Positions 61,169-64,000 of a DNA stretch of 64,000 nucleotides are shown here, one piece after another. The notes under the pieces were generated by a model that made no database searches, had not been told where the DNA came from, and saw only the letters and a program-made list of their open reading frames with translations. The first letter of the stretch is position 1. Each line of letters starts with the position of its first letter. Source of the DNA: Flavobacterium anhuiense (GTDB lineage: Bacteria; Bacteroidota; Bacteroidia; Flavobacteriales; Flavobacteriaceae); contig NZ_FMVC01000001.1 of the NCBI RefSeq assembly GCF_900101855.1, positions 833,965 to 897,964 of the forward strand, written 5' to 3'. Position numbers and translations under genes: made by a program.

Positions 61169-63019
61169 ATGTGTGGAATTGTTGGATATATCGGTCATAG
61201 AGACGCATATCCAATTGTAATTAAGGGCTTGAAGCGTCTTGAGTACAGAGGATATGACAGTGCCGGTGTTATGCTATATGACGAAGAGTCGGGCATTAAA
61301 GTTTGCAAAACAAAAGGAAAGGTTTCCGATCTTGAAGCTAAAGCCAATGAAGGTTTTACAACAAACGGAACTATTGGAATTGGACACACGCGTTGGGCAA
61401 CTCACGGGGTTCCTAATGATGTGAATTCTCATCCCCATCTTTCTAATTCTGGAGATTTGGCAATCATCCATAATGGAATTATTGAGAATTATGCACCTTT
61501 GAAAGAGGAGCTTATCAAAAGAGGTTATACTTTTAAATCGGATACGGATACTGAAGTTTTAGTTAATTTAATAGAAGAGGTTCAAAAGAAAGAAAATATT
61601 AAATTAGGTAAAGCGGTTCAGATTGCATTAAACCAAGTTGTTGGTGCGTATGCAATTGCTGTTTTTGATAAAAAGAATCCAAACGAACTTGTAGCGGCAA
61701 GATTAGGAAGTCCGTTGGCAATTGGAGTTGGAGAAGGAGAATATTTTGTTGCTTCTGATGCTTCACCATTTATTGAATATACTTCTAATGCAGTTTATTT
61801 AGAAGATGGCGAAATGGCTAATATCAGATTGCATAAGCCAATTAAAATCAGAAAAATCCAAGATGACTCTTTAGTAGATCCGTATATTCAAGAACTTCAA
61901 ATGAACTTGGAGCAGATTGAAAAAGGCGGATATGATCATTTCATGCTTAAAGAAATCTACGAGCAGCCAAGTGTAATTAAAGATACTTACAGAGGAAGAC
62001 TGCATGCAAATGAGGGAATTGTTCAGATGGCTGGGGTTGAAGATAATCTGGAGAAATTCTTAAATGCAAAACGTATTCTAATCGTAGCGTGCGGAACTTC
62101 ATGGCATGCAGGTTTAGTGGCAGAATATATCTTTGAGGAATTTACACGTATTCCTGTAGAGGTTGAATATGCTTCTGAGTTTAGATACAGAAATCCAATT
62201 ATCAATAAAGATGACGTAGTTATTGCAATTTCACAATCTGGTGAAACTGCAGATACTATGGCTGCTATTAAATTAGCTAAAGAAAACGGAGCTTTTGTGT
62301 TTGGAGTTTGCAACGTAGTGGGTTCTTCTATTTCTAGAGAAAGTCATGCTGGTGCTTATACACACGCAGGACCAGAAATTGGAGTGGCTTCTACAAAAGC
62401 ATTTACTACTCAGATTACAGTTCTAACGATGATTGCTTTACGTTTAGGAAAAGCAAAAGGAACGTTGTCAAATACTGATTTCCATACGTATCTTCAAGAA
62501 TTGGAAATCATTCCAGATAAAGTTTCTGAAGCGCTAGAAACAAATGATAAGGCGAAAGAAATTGCTGCTGCCTTTAAAGATTCGCCAAACTGCCTTTATT
62601 TAGGTAGGGGATATAATTTTCCTGTAGCTTTAGAAGGTGCCTTGAAATTAAAAGAGATTTCATATATTCATGCAGAAGGTTATCCGGCTGCCGAAATGAA
62701 ACACGGTCCGATTGCTTTAATTGATGAGTTTATGCCTGTTATTGTTATTGCTCCAAAGCAAGGGCATTACGATAAAATTGTAAGTAATATTCAGGAGATC
62801 AAATCAAGAAGCGGTAAAATTATTGCTGTAGTTACAAAAGGAGATATTCAAGTTCGCGAATTGGCAGATTATGTAATTGAAATTCCAGAAACTTCAGATG
62901 CATTATCGCCATTGGTTACAACAATTCCGTTGCAACTACTTTCTTATTACATAGCTGTTATGAGAGGTTGTAATGTTGACCAGCCTCGTAACTTAGCGAA
63001 GTCGGTTACAGTAGAATAG
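61169..63019 (+). CDS. glmS: Glutamine-fructose-6-phosphate aminotransferase
   Basis: 616 residues. C2 after the initiating Met (MCGIVGYIGHRDAYP) is the glutaminase nucleophile. The amidotransferase domain (1-240) has HTRWATHGVPNDVNSHPH, and two SIS sugar isomerase domains follow (about 290-610, ISQSGETADTMAA, PRNLAKSVTVE). It makes glucosamine-6-phosphate for peptidoglycan and lipid A. No glmS ribozyme signature is seen upstream. Confidence 0.97.
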   Translation: MCGIVGYIGHRDAYPIVIKGLKRLEYRGYDSAGVMLYDEESGIKVCKTKGKVSDLEAKANEGFTTNGTIGIGHTRWATHGVPNDVNSHPHLSNSGDLAIIHNGIIENYAPLKEELIKRGYTFKSDTDTEVLVNLIEEVQKKENIKLGKAVQIALNQVVGAYAIAVFDKKNPNELVAARLGSPLAIGVGEGEYFVASDASPFIEYTSNAVYLEDGEMANIRLHKPIKIRKIQDDSLVDPYIQELQMNLEQIEKGGYDHFMLKEIYEQPSVIKDTYRGRLHANEGIVQMAGVEDNLEKFLNAKRILIVACGTSWHAGLVAEYIFEEFTRIPVEVEYASEFRYRNPIINKDDVVIAISQSGETADTMAAIKLAKENGAFVFGVCNVVGSSISRESHAGAYTHAGPEIGVASTKAFTTQITVLTMIALRLGKAKGTLSNTDFHTYLQELEIIPDKVSEALETNDKAKEIAAAFKDSPNCLYLGRGYNFPVALEGALKLKEISYIHAEGYPAAEMKHGPIALIDEFMPVIVIAPKQGHYDKIVSNIQEIKSRSGKIIAVVTKGDIQVRELADYVIEIPETSDALSPLVTTIPLQLLSYYIAVMRGCNVDQPRNLAKSVTVE

Positions 63020-63330
63020 ATTCTATTTTAAAATATTAAATATGTTAAAAAAGCGAGATTTAAGTCTCGCTTTTTTTTATTGTCAAAAATTTTTTTGAAG
63101 ACATGTATTTTTGTGAATTTTTCAGTTTTTTTGATAAAAATTTATATGTATGCATAGTAAACTGATTTTTCTGTAGGTTTTATTTGTTTTTATTTTAATA
63201 AAATGAATTAGTGAATAGTTAAAATATTATGCAAAAGTGTGATAAATATCAATTTTATTTAACATATTTTTATATATATTAAAATATTTATGTATTTTGG
63301 CTATATATACTAACAATAAAACTAACCCTA
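63020..63330. other. 311-bp gap: terminator and AT-rich leader of the receptor gene
   Basis: After the glmS terminator (63047-63076) about 250 bases are extremely AT-rich, with T tracts and tatata runs. No gene, no repeat. The region presumably carries the promoter and regulatory sites of the TonB receptor; I could not fix a TAnnTTTG box with confidence. Confidence 0.6.
63047..63076 (+). terminator. Terminator of glmS
   Basis: AAAAAAGCGAGA and TCTCGCTTTTTT form a 12-bp stem with a six-base loop, 28 bases after the stop. Confidence 0.93.
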
Positions 63331-64000
63331 ATGAGAGTCTATTTGCTAATTATGTTGTTATTCAGCGGAGTATCTTTTGCGCAGAATACAATCACAGGTT
63401 CGGTTACTGATAGTAACAAGCAATCTATTCCTGGTGCCAATGTTGTTGTGGTCGGTGATAATAGTGGCGCGTCCACTGATTTCGACGGGACATTTAAATT
63501 GACAACAAATACCAAACTCCCTTTTTCTGTTAAAGTTTCAGCTATCGGGTTTGAGTCAAAAACGATTAATGTGACAGCGGCAAATCAAAAATTGATTGTG
63601 GTGCTTAAAGATGAAGAAACGAAATTGGATGAAATCGTGGTTTCTGCTTCAAGGACGCCAGAAAGGGTAATTGAATCTCCTGTTACAATTGAGCGTATGG
63701 GACTTCAGGAAATAAAAAATACAACAGCTCCAACTTTTTATGATGGTTTAGAGAATTTGAAAGAGGTAAACTTTAATACAAGTAGTATTTCTTTTAAATC
63801 TATAAATACTCGTGGTTTTGCTACAGTGGCCAATACCCGTTTCATGCAGTTGGTAGATGGAATGGATAACTCGTCTCCGGCATTGAACTTCGTTTTAGGA
63901 AATCTTATTGGAGTGTCAGATATTGACGTTGCTAGTGTGGAGCTTTTACCTGGTGCGTCTTCAGCCCTTTATGGTGCAAATGCTTTCAATGGAATCATGT
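63331..64000 (+). CDS. TonB-dependent receptor, SusC/RagA type (5' part, cut by window edge)
   Basis: The first 223 codons are open and run off the window. A signal peptide (MRVYLLIMLLFSGVSFAQ) is followed by a carboxypeptidase-regulatory-like domain, ITGSVTDSNKQSIPGANVVV to LIVVLKDEETKLDEIVVSASRTPERVIES. Then comes a TonB plug domain (about 115 onward) with SINTRGFATVANTRFMQLVDGMD and VASVELLPGASSALYGANAFNGIM. This is an outer-membrane importer. No SusD gene is visible within the window. Confidence 0.92.
   Translation, partial: MRVYLLIMLLFSGVSFAQNTITGSVTDSNKQSIPGANVVVVGDNSGASTDFDGTFKLTTNTKLPFSVKVSAIGFESKTINVTAANQKLIVVLKDEETKLDEIVVSASRTPERVIESPVTIERMGLQEIKNTTAPTFYDGLENLKEVNFNTSSISFKSINTRGFATVANTRFMQLVDGMDNSSPALNFVLGNLIGVSDIDVASVELLPGASSALYGANAFNGIM

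Overview
The window is AT-rich, densely packed chromosome of a member of the Bacteroidota, most likely a Flavobacterium or close relative. The evidence is family content (class I fumarase, DUF4270 lipoprotein, DUF4286, DUF805 genes, SusC/RagA-type TonB-dependent receptor, bifunctional GNAT-nitrilase), the Bacteroidota promoter form TAnnTTTG with an upstream TTG, the near absence of Shine-Dalgarno signals, and many short interspersed repeats in the gaps. I see no rRNA, tRNA, CRISPR array, prophage or complete insertion sequence.

Layout: 0.1-8 kb holds dinB, a LOV-like PAS protein, fumarase, a lipoprotein, a TNT-like protein and a fused SpmA/SpmB membrane protein. 7-9.5 kb is a DNA-repair group (AlkZ-like glycosylase, PolB-type exonuclease, Ogt). 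9.5-18.9 kb carries a YeeZ-like reductase, a GNAT overlapping a MetR-like LysR regulator, a divergent rhodanese, an M28 peptidase operon with a GNAT-nitrilase, a short SSB and ferritin. 18.9-27.4 kb contains three diverged copies of an unknown exported family of about 465-485 residues, interspersed with an OmpA-like porin, a HAD phosphatase/CAT-like pair and a DMT exporter. 27.5-31 kb holds a 91-residue protein behind a structured leader RNA, then metG flanked by two copies of a palindromic repeat, then a CDGSH protein. 31-45 kb has PhzF, lipoproteins, serS, lgt, a TPR protein, DUF4286, a two-gene nucleotidyltransferase module, rsmA-mgtE, proC and nhaA. 45-52 kb has a hydroxyacid dehydrogenase, a DUF805/TM2/DUF805 cluster with two matching leader RNAs, a fused acyltransferase for amino-acid lipids, xth, an OmpA lipoprotein and an aldo/keto reductase. 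52-64 kb has an AsmA-GT51 fusion, an esterase-radA pair, panC-panD, a short glycogen-synthase-like protein, DUF4270, glmS and the start of a TonB receptor cut by the window edge.

Most of this is ordinary housekeeping sequence. The best candidates for undescribed biology are the leader RNA at about 27838-27986, which can form two mutually exclusive folds (a 16-bp end-closing stem, or a three-way junction with GAAA and cUUCGg loops); the duplicated DUF805-associated RNA; the three-paralog exported family; the AsmA-GT51 fusion; and the 61-residue protein/nucleotidyltransferase pair sitting between DUF4286 and rsmA. Nested inverted repeats and shared short repeats fill most long gaps, and one has been recruited into the lgt coding sequence.
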